From Phenylobacterium sp. (GTDB lineage Bacteria > Pseudomonadota > Alphaproteobacteria > Caulobacterales > Caulobacteraceae): a stretch of DNA of 64,000 nt. The notes under the pieces were generated by a model. That model had not been told where the DNA came from. It did not search any database and saw only the letters and a list, made by a program, of their open reading frames with translations. Each line of letters starts with the position of its first letter. Within the stretch, counting starts at the first letter, position 1. Positions 10,624 to 19,214 of this stretch are shown piece by piece. Made by a program: the position numbers and the translations under genes. The stretch lies in assembly GCF_004799515.1 (NCBI RefSeq), contig NZ_SSMX01000047.1, positions 158,386-222,385 of the forward strand, written 5' to 3'.

Positions 10624-11010
10624 ATGACCACCCGCACCGCCCGCTGCGTCTGTGGCGCACTCTCGGTCACCGCCGAGGGCGAGCCGTTGAAGGTTTCCGC
10701 CTGCCACTGCCACGCCTGCCAGCGGCGCACCGGCAGCGCCTTCAGCGTGGCGGTGTTCTACGACCGCGACCGGGTGACGATGACCGGGCCGTCGCAGACC
10801 TTCACTCGGCCCGGCGATAGCGGCCAGACCGTCGCGTTCCACTTCTGCCCGACGTGCGGGACCTCGATCCTCTGGTATCCGCAGTTCCGGCCGCAGTGGG
10901 TCGGCGTGGCCATCGGCTGCTTCGCCGACGACAGCCCCGGCGCGCCGACCCAGGCGGTCTACGAGCAGTTCCGCCACGACTGGGTGACGCTGGCGATCCA
11001 GCCCCGCTAG
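10624..11010 (+). CDS. GFA (glutathione-dependent formaldehyde-activating) family protein
   Basis: CVCGALS..CHCHACQRRTGSAFSVAVFY and FCPTCGTSILW. Confidence 0.9.
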   Translation: MTTRTARCVCGALSVTAEGEPLKVSACHCHACQRRTGSAFSVAVFYDRDRVTMTGPSQTFTRPGDSGQTVAFHFCPTCGTSILWYPQFRPQWVGVAIGCFADDSPGAPTQAVYEQFRHDWVTLAIQPR

Positions 11011-11018
11011 CGCCGGCC

Positions 11019-11492
11019 CTAGCCGCCCGTGTCCGCCGCGCCCGGCTCGCTCACCACCACGTCGGGCGCCACCACCGAACAGTTGGCCAGGATCATCTCG
11101 CGGATGTTGTAGACGTGGCTGCCGTCGCGGCCGCCGCGGATGGTGTGCTTCAGGACCGGCTTGCCGCCGTCGCCCTTCTCCAGGTGGAAGAGTTCGTTGC
11201 CCGTGCCGCGCAGCACCTTGAAGCTCTTCGGGTTCTGCAGCGGCATCGGCAGGACGGCGCTGGAGCTGTAGCTGTCCTCACCCTTCACCTCGATGCCGAA
11301 CCGGCCCTTGTCGCGGGTGATGGTGACGCCGGCGTCGGGGTTGGGGAACGGCTTCCAGCCGGTGTCGTGGGTGAAGCGCATGGCGTCAGTGAGCGGCCCG
11401 TCGCACTTGACGATCACCTGCGGCTCGGCCCGGGCGGCGCCGGCCAGGGCCAGCGCCACACCCGCCGCGGCGGCTCCCATCGCGATCCTCAT
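11019..11492 (-). CDS. hypothetical secreted protein
   Basis: ORF with signal peptide MRIAMGAAAAGVALALAGAARA. Confidence 0.65.
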   Translation of the reverse strand: MRIAMGAAAAGVALALAGAARAEPQVIVKCDGPLTDAMRFTHDTGWKPFPNPDAGVTITRDKGRFGIEVKGEDSYSSSAVLPMPLQNPKSFKVLRGTGNELFHLEKGDGGKPVLKHTIRGGRDGSHVYNIREMILANCSVVAPDVVVSEPGAADTGG

Positions 11493-11836
11493 CCTCGCCT
11501 CCCCTGTTTGCGCTCATCCTTAGCGTCGTCTTCCTGCCGGTCCCAGGCGCCATCGAAGTCGGGCAGCAGGGCGAAGAGGGTGAAGAGGCCGCCAAGCACG
11601 CAAAGCAGGCCGATCAGCTGGCGGGCGTCCAGGCCGTCGCTGCGGGCGGCCAGCCGGGCGCGGGCCTCGGCCGGCGGCAGGCTCCAGCCCACCGGCATGG
11701 CGCGGGGCGTTCCGCAGCGGATCATCTCGCCCTGGCGGTCGACGCAACTCGGCCCAGCGAGCGCCGAAGCCGGCAGGGCCAGCGACAGGAGGGTGAACGA
11801 CAAGGCGGCGGTGAGGCCGATCGCGGGCGCCTTCAT
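11489..11836 (-). CDS. hypothetical membrane protein
   Basis: Start MKAPAIGLTAALSFTLLSLALPASALA; one TM segment; 4-nt overlap with downstream ORF. Confidence 0.6.
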   Translation of the reverse strand: MKAPAIGLTAALSFTLLSLALPASALAGPSCVDRQGEMIRCGTPRAMPVGWSLPPAEARARLAARSDGLDARQLIGLLCVLGGLFTLFALLPDFDGAWDRQEDDAKDERKQGRRG

Positions 11837-11997
11837 GGGAAGCCTCCGCCGCGCCGATCCGGCGCCGAAGGCCCCCAGCCTAGACCAGGCCGGGCGCCAA
11901 CCGGAAGCGCACGATGCAGGCCGCAGTTTGGGCTGCAAGCCTAGCCGCGCCGTCCTAGACTTCGACCGACCCATCGTTGTGAAGGACTTAGACCGCC

Positions 11998-12768
11998 ATG
12001 CGCGCCAACCGCCTGAAGGCCCTCTGGGCGCAAGGAAAGCCCGCGATCAACGGCTGGTGCTCCATGCCGGGCGGCTTCTCCGCCGAGCTGATGGCGCAGC
12101 AGGGCTGGGACAGCGTCACCATCGACACCCAGCACGGGGTGATCGGCTACAGCGAGATGCTGGCCATGCTGCAGGCGGTTTCCACCACGGAGGCCACGCC
12201 GCTGGTGCGGGTCGCCTGGAACCAGCCCGGCGAGATCATGCGGGCGCTGGACGCCGGGGCCTATGGGGTCATCTGCCCGATGGTCAACGACGCCGCCGAA
12301 TGCGCGGCCTTCGTCGCGGCCTGCCGCTACCCGCCGCAAGGGATCCGCTCGTCGGGCCCGACGCGGGCGGCGGTCTATGGCGGGGCCGACTACCACGCCC
12401 ACGCCAACGACGAGATGCTGGCCCTGGCGATGATCGAGACCGCGGCGGGCCTGGCCAATGTCGAGGCCATCGTCGCCACCCCGGGCCTGGACGGCGTCTA
12501 CATCGGCCCCTCGGACCTGTCGCTCGGCATCGGCGGTCCGCCGGGCCAGGACTCCGAGGCCCCGGCGCTGCTGGCCGCCTTCGACCGGATCGTCGCCGCC
12601 TGCAAGGCCGCGGGCGTGCGCGCCGGCGTCCACACCAACAGCCTGGCCTATTCCCAGAAGATGATCGGGCGCGGCTTCGACCTGGTCACCGTCGGCTCCG
12701 ACATCCGCTACCTGATGGGCGGCCGGCGCGAGGCGGCCGAGATACGGAGCTGGCTGGCGGGGCGATGA
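11998..12768 (+). CDS. hpaI: HpcH/HpaI aldolase family (4-hydroxy-2-oxoheptanedioate aldolase-like)
   Basis: DSVTIDTQHGVIGYSEM; GAYGVICPMVNDA; GLDGVYIGPSDLSLGIG. Confidence 0.9.
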   Translation: MRANRLKALWAQGKPAINGWCSMPGGFSAELMAQQGWDSVTIDTQHGVIGYSEMLAMLQAVSTTEATPLVRVAWNQPGEIMRALDAGAYGVICPMVNDAAECAAFVAACRYPPQGIRSSGPTRAAVYGGADYHAHANDEMLALAMIETAAGLANVEAIVATPGLDGVYIGPSDLSLGIGGPPGQDSEAPALLAAFDRIVAACKAAGVRAGVHTNSLAYSQKMIGRGFDLVTVGSDIRYLMGGRREAAEIRSWLAGR

Positions 12769-13853
12769 CGCCAGGGCTCCCGCCGGAACCGCCGCCGCTG
12801 GTCGTCCTGTCAGCGCCGGCGCGGACCAACCACGGCGCCGGCCTGATCGGCCTGGACGGCGAGGCCCTGCTCGCCTGCTGGTACTCCGGCCGCAGCGAGG
12901 CGGGGCCGGACGCGCGCATCCTCTGCGCCCGCAGCGGCGACGCGGGCCGCACCTGGGCTGAGCCCCAGGCCGTCTCAACGCCGCGCGAGACCGCGCTGGG
13001 CGCGCCCGCGCCGGCCAAGAGCGTCGGCAACGTGGTGCTGGCCCGCGACGCGGGCGGGCGGCTGGCGATGATCTCCGGCGAGGTGCAGAGCCGCCGGATC
13101 GCGGGGCTGGAGACCTGCAAGTCCTGGCGCTGCGGCCGCATCGACTTCCGCGTCTCCACGGACCTCGGCCACAGCTGGTCGGCCCCGACCCGCCTGGACG
13201 ACCGTCCGGGCGCCCTGCCGCGCAGCCGGCCGCTGCGCTGGGCGGGCCAGGACCTGCTGCCGGTCTATCAGGAGGCGGGCCGCGCGAGCGTCCTGGCCCT
13301 CGACCTCGCCGCGCTCACGCCCGGCCAGCGGCCAGCCGCCGCGCCGCAGCCGATCCCGGCTAGGACGCCCCTGATCCAACCAACCCTGGCCGCGCCCGCC
13401 CGAGCCGGCGAGCCGGCGCGGGCCTATATGCGCGATCCGCGCCGGCGCTTCGTCTACGTGTCGGCCTATGACGCCGCCGCCGGGCGCTGGTCGCCGGCTG
13501 AGCCCACCGACCTGCCCAATCCCGGCGCGGCGATCGAGGCCTTCCGCGACGGCGCCGGGCGGATCGTGCTGATCCACAATCCCGGCCGTAAGGATCGGCG
13601 GCGCCTGAGCCTCGCCTTCTCGATGGACGGCGCGCATTTCGCCGAGGGTTGCGACCTCTCCGCCCCCGGCGCACATGGCGAGGCGGCCTATCCCGCCGTG
13701 ACGCCGATGGCCGCGGGCGCCTGGGGCGTGGCCTTCTCCATCGAGGACAAGCGCCGCATCGCCTTCGCCCGGCTGGACGCGGCCTTCCTGGACGCCTGCG
13801 CGGCGGCGGCTACTTCGCGGGCGCTTTCGCCGCCGGGGGCGCCTTCGAGCTGA
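12765..13853 (+). CDS. sialidase/BNR-repeat family protein
   Basis: Asp-box-like repeats SGDAGRTW and STDLGHSW; ATGA coupling with hpaI. Confidence 0.8.
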   Translation: MTPGLPPEPPPLVVLSAPARTNHGAGLIGLDGEALLACWYSGRSEAGPDARILCARSGDAGRTWAEPQAVSTPRETALGAPAPAKSVGNVVLARDAGGRLAMISGEVQSRRIAGLETCKSWRCGRIDFRVSTDLGHSWSAPTRLDDRPGALPRSRPLRWAGQDLLPVYQEAGRASVLALDLAALTPGQRPAAAPQPIPARTPLIQPTLAAPARAGEPARAYMRDPRRRFVYVSAYDAAAGRWSPAEPTDLPNPGAAIEAFRDGAGRIVLIHNPGRKDRRRLSLAFSMDGAHFAEGCDLSAPGAHGEAAYPAVTPMAAGAWGVAFSIEDKRRIAFARLDAAFLDACAAAATSRALSPPGAPSS

Positions 13854-14484
13854 ACTCGCTCTCGATGGCCACGTCCACATCGTCGCCGACGCCCATGGTC
13901 GAGCCGGGCGCGGGAATGCCGGCGCTGATCCCGAAGGCGGAGCGCTTGAACTTCGTGTGCGCGGAGAAGCCCACCCGCGCGCCGCCGGGGTCCATGGCGT
14001 TCGGCGGATAGCCGCCGTTGTAGGTCACCTCCAACACCACCGGCCTGGTCACGCCGTGCAGCGTCAGGTCGCCCGTCACGCGGGCGGTATGGGCGCCGGT
14101 GGCCTCGACCCCGGTGGAGCGGAAGGCGATCTTCGGGAAGTGGGCGGCGTCGAACCAGGCCTTGCTCATCAGCTGGTCGTGGAAGCCGGTGGGCGGCGTG
14201 TTCAGCTCCAGCGACATGGGATCGATGGTCGCCTCGACCGCCATGGCCGCCGGATGGGCCGGGTCGAACTTCAGCCGCCCATCGATCCGCGAGAACCGCG
14301 CAGTGTAGTGCGAGAAACCCATGTGACTCACCCGGAAGGTCACCGAGGTGTGGGCCTTGTCCATCACATAGGCCCCGGCCGGCGGCTGAGGCGACGCCGC
14401 GGGCGCCGTGGCCGCCACGGCGGGGCCGGCCAGCAGCAGGACGGACATGGCCTTGGCGGCGGCCATGGCGCGGACGGTGTTCAT
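13810..14484 (-). CDS. YceI family protein
   Basis: Signal peptide; YVMDKAHTSVTFRVSHMGFSHYTARFSRIDGRLKFDPAHP. Confidence 0.92.
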   Translation of the reverse strand: MNTVRAMAAAKAMSVLLLAGPAVAATAPAASPQPPAGAYVMDKAHTSVTFRVSHMGFSHYTARFSRIDGRLKFDPAHPAAMAVEATIDPMSLELNTPPTGFHDQLMSKAWFDAAHFPKIAFRSTGVEATGAHTARVTGDLTLHGVTRPVVLEVTYNGGYPPNAMDPGGARVGFSAHTKFKRSAFGISAGIPAPGSTMGVGDDVDVAIESEFSSKAPPAAKAPAK

Positions 14485-14590
14485 AGTCTCTCTCCCAGTC
14501 TCGTTCGCCCCGAGGACGGATCAGACCAACGCGATCCGACATCGACGTGAAGAAAGCCGACGCGCGCGTTTCAAGCTAGTCTGGCCCCCC

Positions 14591-15328
14591 ATGACCTATT
14601 GCCTCGGTATCCTCCTGAAGGACGGCCTCGTCCTGGCCTCGGATTCGCGTTCAAACGCGGGCGTCGACCAGGTGGTCCGGGTCTCCAAGCTGAACCTGAT
14701 GCCCCAGGCGCCGGACCGGGTGATCTCCATCCAGTCGTCGGGGAACCTGGCCACCACCCAGGCGGTGGTGACCACCCTGCACGAGGCCTTCGGCTCCGGC
14801 GAGGTCGCCCACGACCTGCGCCATGCGCGCACCATGTTCGAGGTCGCCGGCATCGTCGGCGCCCAGCTGCGCGCCACCGTCGCCGCCGACGCCGACTTCG
14901 TGACGCCCTACGGCGACCCCAGCGCCAGCTTCCTGGTGGGCGGCCAGATCGAAGGCGAGCCGCCACGGCTTTTCCAAGTCTACGCCGCCGGCAACTTCGT
15001 GGAGGCCTCGGCCCGCTCGCCCTTCCTGCAGATCGGCGAGACCAAGTACGGCAAGCCGATCCTCGACCGCCTGCTGGCGCCCGGCGCCTCCCTGGCCCAG
15101 GCGGCCACCCTGGCGCTGATCTCCTTCGACGCCACCATCCGCAGCAATCTGTCGGTGGGGCCGCCCATCGACCTCGTGCTCTACCGGGCGGGCGGGTTCA
15201 GCATGGACAACCTAGTCACCGTCGACGACGCCGACCCCTATTGGCAGGCCCTGCGCCGCACCTACGCCGAGGGCCTCTCCGCCCTGATCGCCAGCCTGCC
15301 GCCGCCGCCGGAGACTTGGGGGGCTTAG
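14591..15328 (+). CDS. Proteasome-type protease (Anbu/BPH-like beta-subunit homologue)
   Basis: MTYCLGILLKDGLVLASDSRSNAGVDQVVRVSKLNLM with N-terminal Thr after Met; GDPSASFLVGGQIEGEPPRLFQVYAAGNF. Confidence 0.9.
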   Translation: MTYCLGILLKDGLVLASDSRSNAGVDQVVRVSKLNLMPQAPDRVISIQSSGNLATTQAVVTTLHEAFGSGEVAHDLRHARTMFEVAGIVGAQLRATVAADADFVTPYGDPSASFLVGGQIEGEPPRLFQVYAAGNFVEASARSPFLQIGETKYGKPILDRLLAPGASLAQAATLALISFDATIRSNLSVGPPIDLVLYRAGGFSMDNLVTVDDADPYWQALRRTYAEGLSALIASLPPPPETWGA

Positions 15329-15340
15329 AACACCCCAACG

Positions 15341-15487
15341 GTGTCATCCCGGTTTCGCCATCGGCGAAGACCGGGACCCTTTCGCGCGGCGTAGCCGGCA
15401 ATTCGCAGCGTCGCCGCCGCGCTCCTTCTGGGGGAGATCGGTGCTTATGGGTCCCGGACATCGGCTGCGCCGATTCCGGGATGACAC
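15341..15487. repeat. GTGTCATCCCGG paired palindromic repeat (REPIN-like doublet)
   Basis: GTGTCATCCCGG/CCGGGATGACAC outer stem; side hairpins TTCGCC-ATC-GGCGAA and ATCGGC-TGC-GCCGAT; inner stem CCGGGACCC/GGGTCCCGG. Confidence 0.85.
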
Positions 15488-15521
15488 GGGTTTTGAGACC
15501 TCCCTCCGGGACAATCCCGCC

Positions 15522-15659
15522 CTTACATCTCATGGATGATGCGAGCCTTCGGGCCCGGGCAAGACAAGGACCGGCCCCTGGCCGGCCGCGTCGCGGCGCG
15601 CGAAGCGCGTCCTTGAGTAGCCCGGGCCCGAAGGCAAACTGGCCGGCATGAGATTTAAG
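15522..15659. repeat. Cloverleaf palindrome element, copy B
   Basis: Arms 15545-15571 and 15609-15635; hairpins CGGCC-CCT-GGCCG, GCCGC-GTC-GCGGC, GCGC-GAA-GCGC; outer CTTACATCTCATG/CATGAGATTTAAG. Confidence 0.88.
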
Positions 15660-15685
15660 CTGCCGTCTGACGGCTCTCCATGAAC

Positions 15686-15798
15686 CGTCATCCTCCGGTC
15701 GCCCGAAGAGGCGATCCGGGGGACCCAAACGGCCGCGCCATGCCCTGCCCCTCAGCTTGGGTCCCCCGGATCAGCCTTCGGCTGAGCGAAGGATGACG
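15686..15798. repeat. CGTCATCCTCCGG paired palindromic repeat, copy 1 (113 bp)
   Basis: TCCGGGGGACCCAA/TTGGGTCCCCCGGA inner stem, side hairpins TCGCC-CGAAGA-GGCGA and TCAGCC-TTC-GGCTGA, outer GTCATCC/GGATGAC. Confidence 0.88.
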
Positions 15799-15817
15799 AC
15801 GTCGGGGTAGGGCTAGT

Positions 15818-17608
15818 TCAAACCAACGCCTCGAACTCGTCCACCAGCCGCTCGAGCTGCTTCATCCCGGCCGCCCAGAAGGCCTTCTCCCGCGGGTTCA
15901 GGCCGAAGGGGGCCAGCGCCTCGACGTAGGTGCGCGTGCCGCCGGCGGCCAGCAGGTCCTCGTACAGAGGCGCGAAGGCGACCGGGTCCTCGCAGCGCTT
16001 CTCCATCAGGCCGCGCACCAACAGGTCGCCGAAGGCGTAGGCGTAGACGTAGAAGGGCGCATGCACGAAGTGGCTGACGTAGGCCCAGTAGTGCTCGTAG
16101 CCCCGGTTCAGCTTGATGGCCGGCCCCAGGCTCTCCGCCATCTCCTGCATCCAGATGGCCTCGATCTCGTCGGGCCCGACCTCACCCGCCAGGCGCGCGG
16201 CGTGGAAGCGGGTCTCGAAGCGGTGGAAGGCGATCTGGCGGACGACGGTGTTGATCCCGTCCTCGATCTTGCCGGCCAGCAAACCCTTGCGCTCGGCCTT
16301 GGTGGCGTTGGCCAGGAGGCGCTCGAACACCAGTCCCTCGCCGAAGATCGAGGCGGTCTCGGCCAGCGTCAGCGGGGTGTCGGCCAGGAGGGTGCCGAGC
16401 GGGGCGCAGAGCGTCTGATGCACCGCGTGGCCCAGTTCGTGCGCCAGGGTCAGCACGTCGCGCCGCTCGCCCATGTAGTTCAAGAGGACGTACGGATGGC
16501 GGTTGGCGGTCACCGGGTGCGAATAGGCGCCCGACTGCTTGCCGGGCCGGGGCTTCGCGTCGATCCAGGGGTGGGTGAAGAAGGTCTGGGCAGTGTCGGC
16601 GAACTTGGGCGCGAGGCCCGAGAAGCTCTCCAGAACCATGGCCTTGGCCTGGTCCCAGCCGTAGGTCTTGGGCTGCGCGGTATCGAGGGGCGCGTTGCGG
16701 TCCCAGTGGTCCAGCACGTCGCGGCCCATCGCCTTGGCCTTCAGCCGGTAGTAGCGGTGGCTGACCGGCTCATAGGCCTCGACCACGGCGGCCTCAAGGG
16801 CGGCCACGGCGTCGGCGTCGACCTCGTTGGCCAAGTGGCGCGAGGCGGCCGGGTCCGGATACTTCCGCCAGCGGTCCTCCACCTGCTTCTCGAAGGCCAA
16901 GGTGTTGAGGCAGAGCGCCAGCGTCGGGACCCGTTCTGCCAGGGCCTTCGACAGGGCCTGGGCCGCCTGCTTGCGGCGCGCGCCGTCCGGGTCGGACAGC
17001 CGGTTCAGCACTTCGGAGAGGCTCAGGGTCTCGCGGCCCACCTTGGCGGTCAGCCGCGCCAGGGTCTCCTCCGACAGCCGGCTCCAGTTGGCGACGGCCG
17101 GGCCGCGGTCGATCAGCATCCGCTCCAGATCGGGGGAAAGTTCGTGCGGCCGCGACAGGCGCACGCGGCGGATCCACGGCCGCCAGCGCGCCGCCGGCTT
17201 GTGGGCGCGGAACGCCGCCTCGATCTCGTTGTCGTCCAGCTCGTTGAGCTCGAGGGTGAAGAACAGGCTCTCCGCGGCGATCTGGGCGGAGCGGGCGCGC
17301 AGGTCGCCCTCGAACTTGGCCCAGGCCGGGTCGTCGCGGGCCACCGAGGCGGCCAGGCCCGCATAGGCGCCCACGCCCCACAGGCCGTTGGTCGCCGCCT
17401 CATAGAGGCCGATGCCGCGGTCCAGCAGTTCGCCCAGCAGGCGCGCGTCGCGGCGGCTGGCCACGAAGCGGCCCTTCAGCGCCACCAGGGCGTCGTTGTC
17501 GGCCTTGGCCTGGGCGAGGTCGGCCTCGATCTTCGGATCGTCCCGGCCGGAATAGAGGTCGCCCAGGTTCCACTGCGGCAGGGCGTCGGTCTTGAAGGGG
17601 GCGTTCAT
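15818..17608 (-). CDS. pepF: M3 family oligoendopeptidase F
   Basis: Zn motif LAHELGHAVHQ; start MNAPFKTDALPQWNLGDLYSG at 17608. Confidence 0.93.
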   Translation of the reverse strand: MNAPFKTDALPQWNLGDLYSGRDDPKIEADLAQAKADNDALVALKGRFVASRRDARLLGELLDRGIGLYEAATNGLWGVGAYAGLAASVARDDPAWAKFEGDLRARSAQIAAESLFFTLELNELDDNEIEAAFRAHKPAARWRPWIRRVRLSRPHELSPDLERMLIDRGPAVANWSRLSEETLARLTAKVGRETLSLSEVLNRLSDPDGARRKQAAQALSKALAERVPTLALCLNTLAFEKQVEDRWRKYPDPAASRHLANEVDADAVAALEAAVVEAYEPVSHRYYRLKAKAMGRDVLDHWDRNAPLDTAQPKTYGWDQAKAMVLESFSGLAPKFADTAQTFFTHPWIDAKPRPGKQSGAYSHPVTANRHPYVLLNYMGERRDVLTLAHELGHAVHQTLCAPLGTLLADTPLTLAETASIFGEGLVFERLLANATKAERKGLLAGKIEDGINTVVRQIAFHRFETRFHAARLAGEVGPDEIEAIWMQEMAESLGPAIKLNRGYEHYWAYVSHFVHAPFYVYAYAFGDLLVRGLMEKRCEDPVAFAPLYEDLLAAGGTRTYVEALAPFGLNPREKAFWAAGMKQLERLVDEFEALV

Positions 17609-17627
17609 GCCCGCGTGATAGCCGATC

Positions 17628-17759
17628 CTCCCCCTCAGGGGGAGGTGGCGCGAAGCGCCGGAGGGGGTTTCATCCGCGAGGTCCGCGACAGCCGACCTCC
17701 CCAATGCCGGAGCGGAACCCTCTCAGTCAGCTTCGCTGACAGCTCCCCCTGAGGGGGAG
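17628..17759. repeat. CTCCCCCTCAGGGGGAG paired palindromic repeat
   Basis: Terminal 17-mers 17628-17644 and 17743-17759 are exact reverse complements and self-hairpins; side hairpins GGCGC-GAA-GCGCC and GTCAGC-TTC-GCTGAC. Confidence 0.82.
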
Positions 17760-17775
17760 CGTCTTGGTCAGCCCC

Positions 17776-18204
17776 TCACATCTTCTGCGTGGCCAGCAGG
17801 ATCGAGGTCTCCGTGGAGGCGATGCCCTCGATCAGGCGGACCTGGTCGAGGGTGCGGCTGAACTCGGCCAGGGTCTCGGTGTCGAGCTCGGCCACCAGGT
17901 CCCAGCGGCCGTTGGTGGTGTGGACCTTGTCGACCTCCGGGAAGCCGCGCAGCGCCTGGACCACCGCCCCGGAGCGGCCGCCCTCGACCTCGATGCACAT
18001 GATGGCGCGCACGCGGGCGGCCTCCATCTCCGGGCGGGTGCGCACGGTGAAGGCCTGGATCGCGCCGCCCGGCGCCTGCATGCGGCGGATGCGGTTCTGC
18101 ACCGTGCCGCGCGAGACCTTCAGCCGGGCGGCCAGCGAGGCTACCGGCAGCCGCGAATCGACCCGCAGCAGGGCCAGCAGCTTGCGGTCAAGGTCATCGA
18201 GCAT
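17776..18204 (-). CDS. Lrp/AsnC family transcriptional regulator
   Basis: MLDDLDRKLLALLRVDSRLPVASLAARLKVSRGTVQNRIRRM plus RAM-like C-terminus; divergent from arginine-metabolism genes. Confidence 0.92.
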   Translation of the reverse strand: MLDDLDRKLLALLRVDSRLPVASLAARLKVSRGTVQNRIRRMQAPGGAIQAFTVRTRPEMEAARVRAIMCIEVEGGRSGAVVQALRGFPEVDKVHTTNGRWDLVAELDTETLAEFSRTLDQVRLIEGIASTETSILLATQKM

Positions 18205-18329
18205 ATCGCAAATCCGACTGAACATATCGCCAGCACTGGACGCCAAATGTAGCAGCTTGGGCGCTATTCGCTAGCGCCAGCGCGGGCGATCCTGGGGTTC
18301 GGTTCGCCGCCCCCTGAAGGAGCCCTGCG

Positions 18330-19202
18330 ATGGACGCCCGCCCGCGCTTCCTGATGACCGATCCCTCGGCCTTCGAGGTGAGCTACCGCATCAACCCCTG
18401 GATGGACCCCGCCGCCTGGACCGCCGCCTGCGCCGACCGGGCGAAGGCCGCGTCCGCCGATCTGCGCCACGCGCTGCAGGACCTGGGCGCCCATGTCGAG
18501 ACCGTCGAGGCGGTGCGCGGCCTGCCGGACCTGGTGTTCCCGGCCAACGCCGCGGTGGTGCTGGACGGCAAGGTGCTGCTGGCCCGCTTCCGCCATCCGG
18601 AGCGGCAGGGCGAGGAGACGGTGTTCCGCGCGGTCTTCGCCCGGCTGAAGGCCCGCGGCCTGATCAGCGAGGTCGTCGACCTGCCCGAGGGCATGCTGCA
18701 GGAGGGCGCCGGCGACGCTATCTGGGACGCCCAGCGCGGCCACTTCTGGGCCGGCTTCGGCCCGCGCTCCAACCGCGCCTCGCTGGGGGTGATCCGCCGG
18801 ACCTTCGGCCAGGAGGTCGTGGGCCTGGAGCTGGTCTCCGACCGCTTCTACCACCTCGACACCTGCTTCTGCCCGCTGTCGGGCGGCCAGGTGCTCTATC
18901 ACCCCGAGGCCTTCACGCCCGACGCCCTGGCCGCGATCCGCGAGCGGGTGGCGCCGGCCGACCGCATCGAAGCGGATGCGGCCGAGGCCGCGGCCTTCTG
19001 CGTCAACGCCGTGAACCTGGCCGACACCCTGGTGATGGCCGAAGCGCCGGCGTCCCTGCGCGCCAAGCTCAAGGCGCAGGGCTATCGCCTCGTCGAGGTC
19101 GACCTCGCGCCCTTCATCCGCTCCGGCGGGGCGGCCTACTGCATGACGCTGCGCCTCGACCGCGCCAGCGCCGCGCGCCCCGTCATCCTCGCCGCCGAAT
19201 AG
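18330..19202 (+). CDS. Amidinotransferase-fold hydrolase (DDAH / arginine dihydrolase / CtlX-like)
   Basis: FLMTDPSAFEVSYRINPWM; VFPANAAVVLDGKVLLARFRHPER; HLDTCFCPL; C-terminal SGGAAYCMTLRL with catalytic-type Cys. Confidence 0.85.
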   Translation: MDARPRFLMTDPSAFEVSYRINPWMDPAAWTAACADRAKAASADLRHALQDLGAHVETVEAVRGLPDLVFPANAAVVLDGKVLLARFRHPERQGEETVFRAVFARLKARGLISEVVDLPEGMLQEGAGDAIWDAQRGHFWAGFGPRSNRASLGVIRRTFGQEVVGLELVSDRFYHLDTCFCPLSGGQVLYHPEAFTPDALAAIRERVAPADRIEADAAEAAAFCVNAVNLADTLVMAEAPASLRAKLKAQGYRLVEVDLAPFIRSGGAAYCMTLRLDRASAARPVILAAE

Positions 19203-19214
19203 GGGGAGAAGACC

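Noticed and set aside
15216-15728. ORF starting MGPPDRLFGRPEDDG, also seen at 43218..43688
   Set aside because: Shared start comes from translating the CGTCATCCTCCGG repeat; not a protein family.
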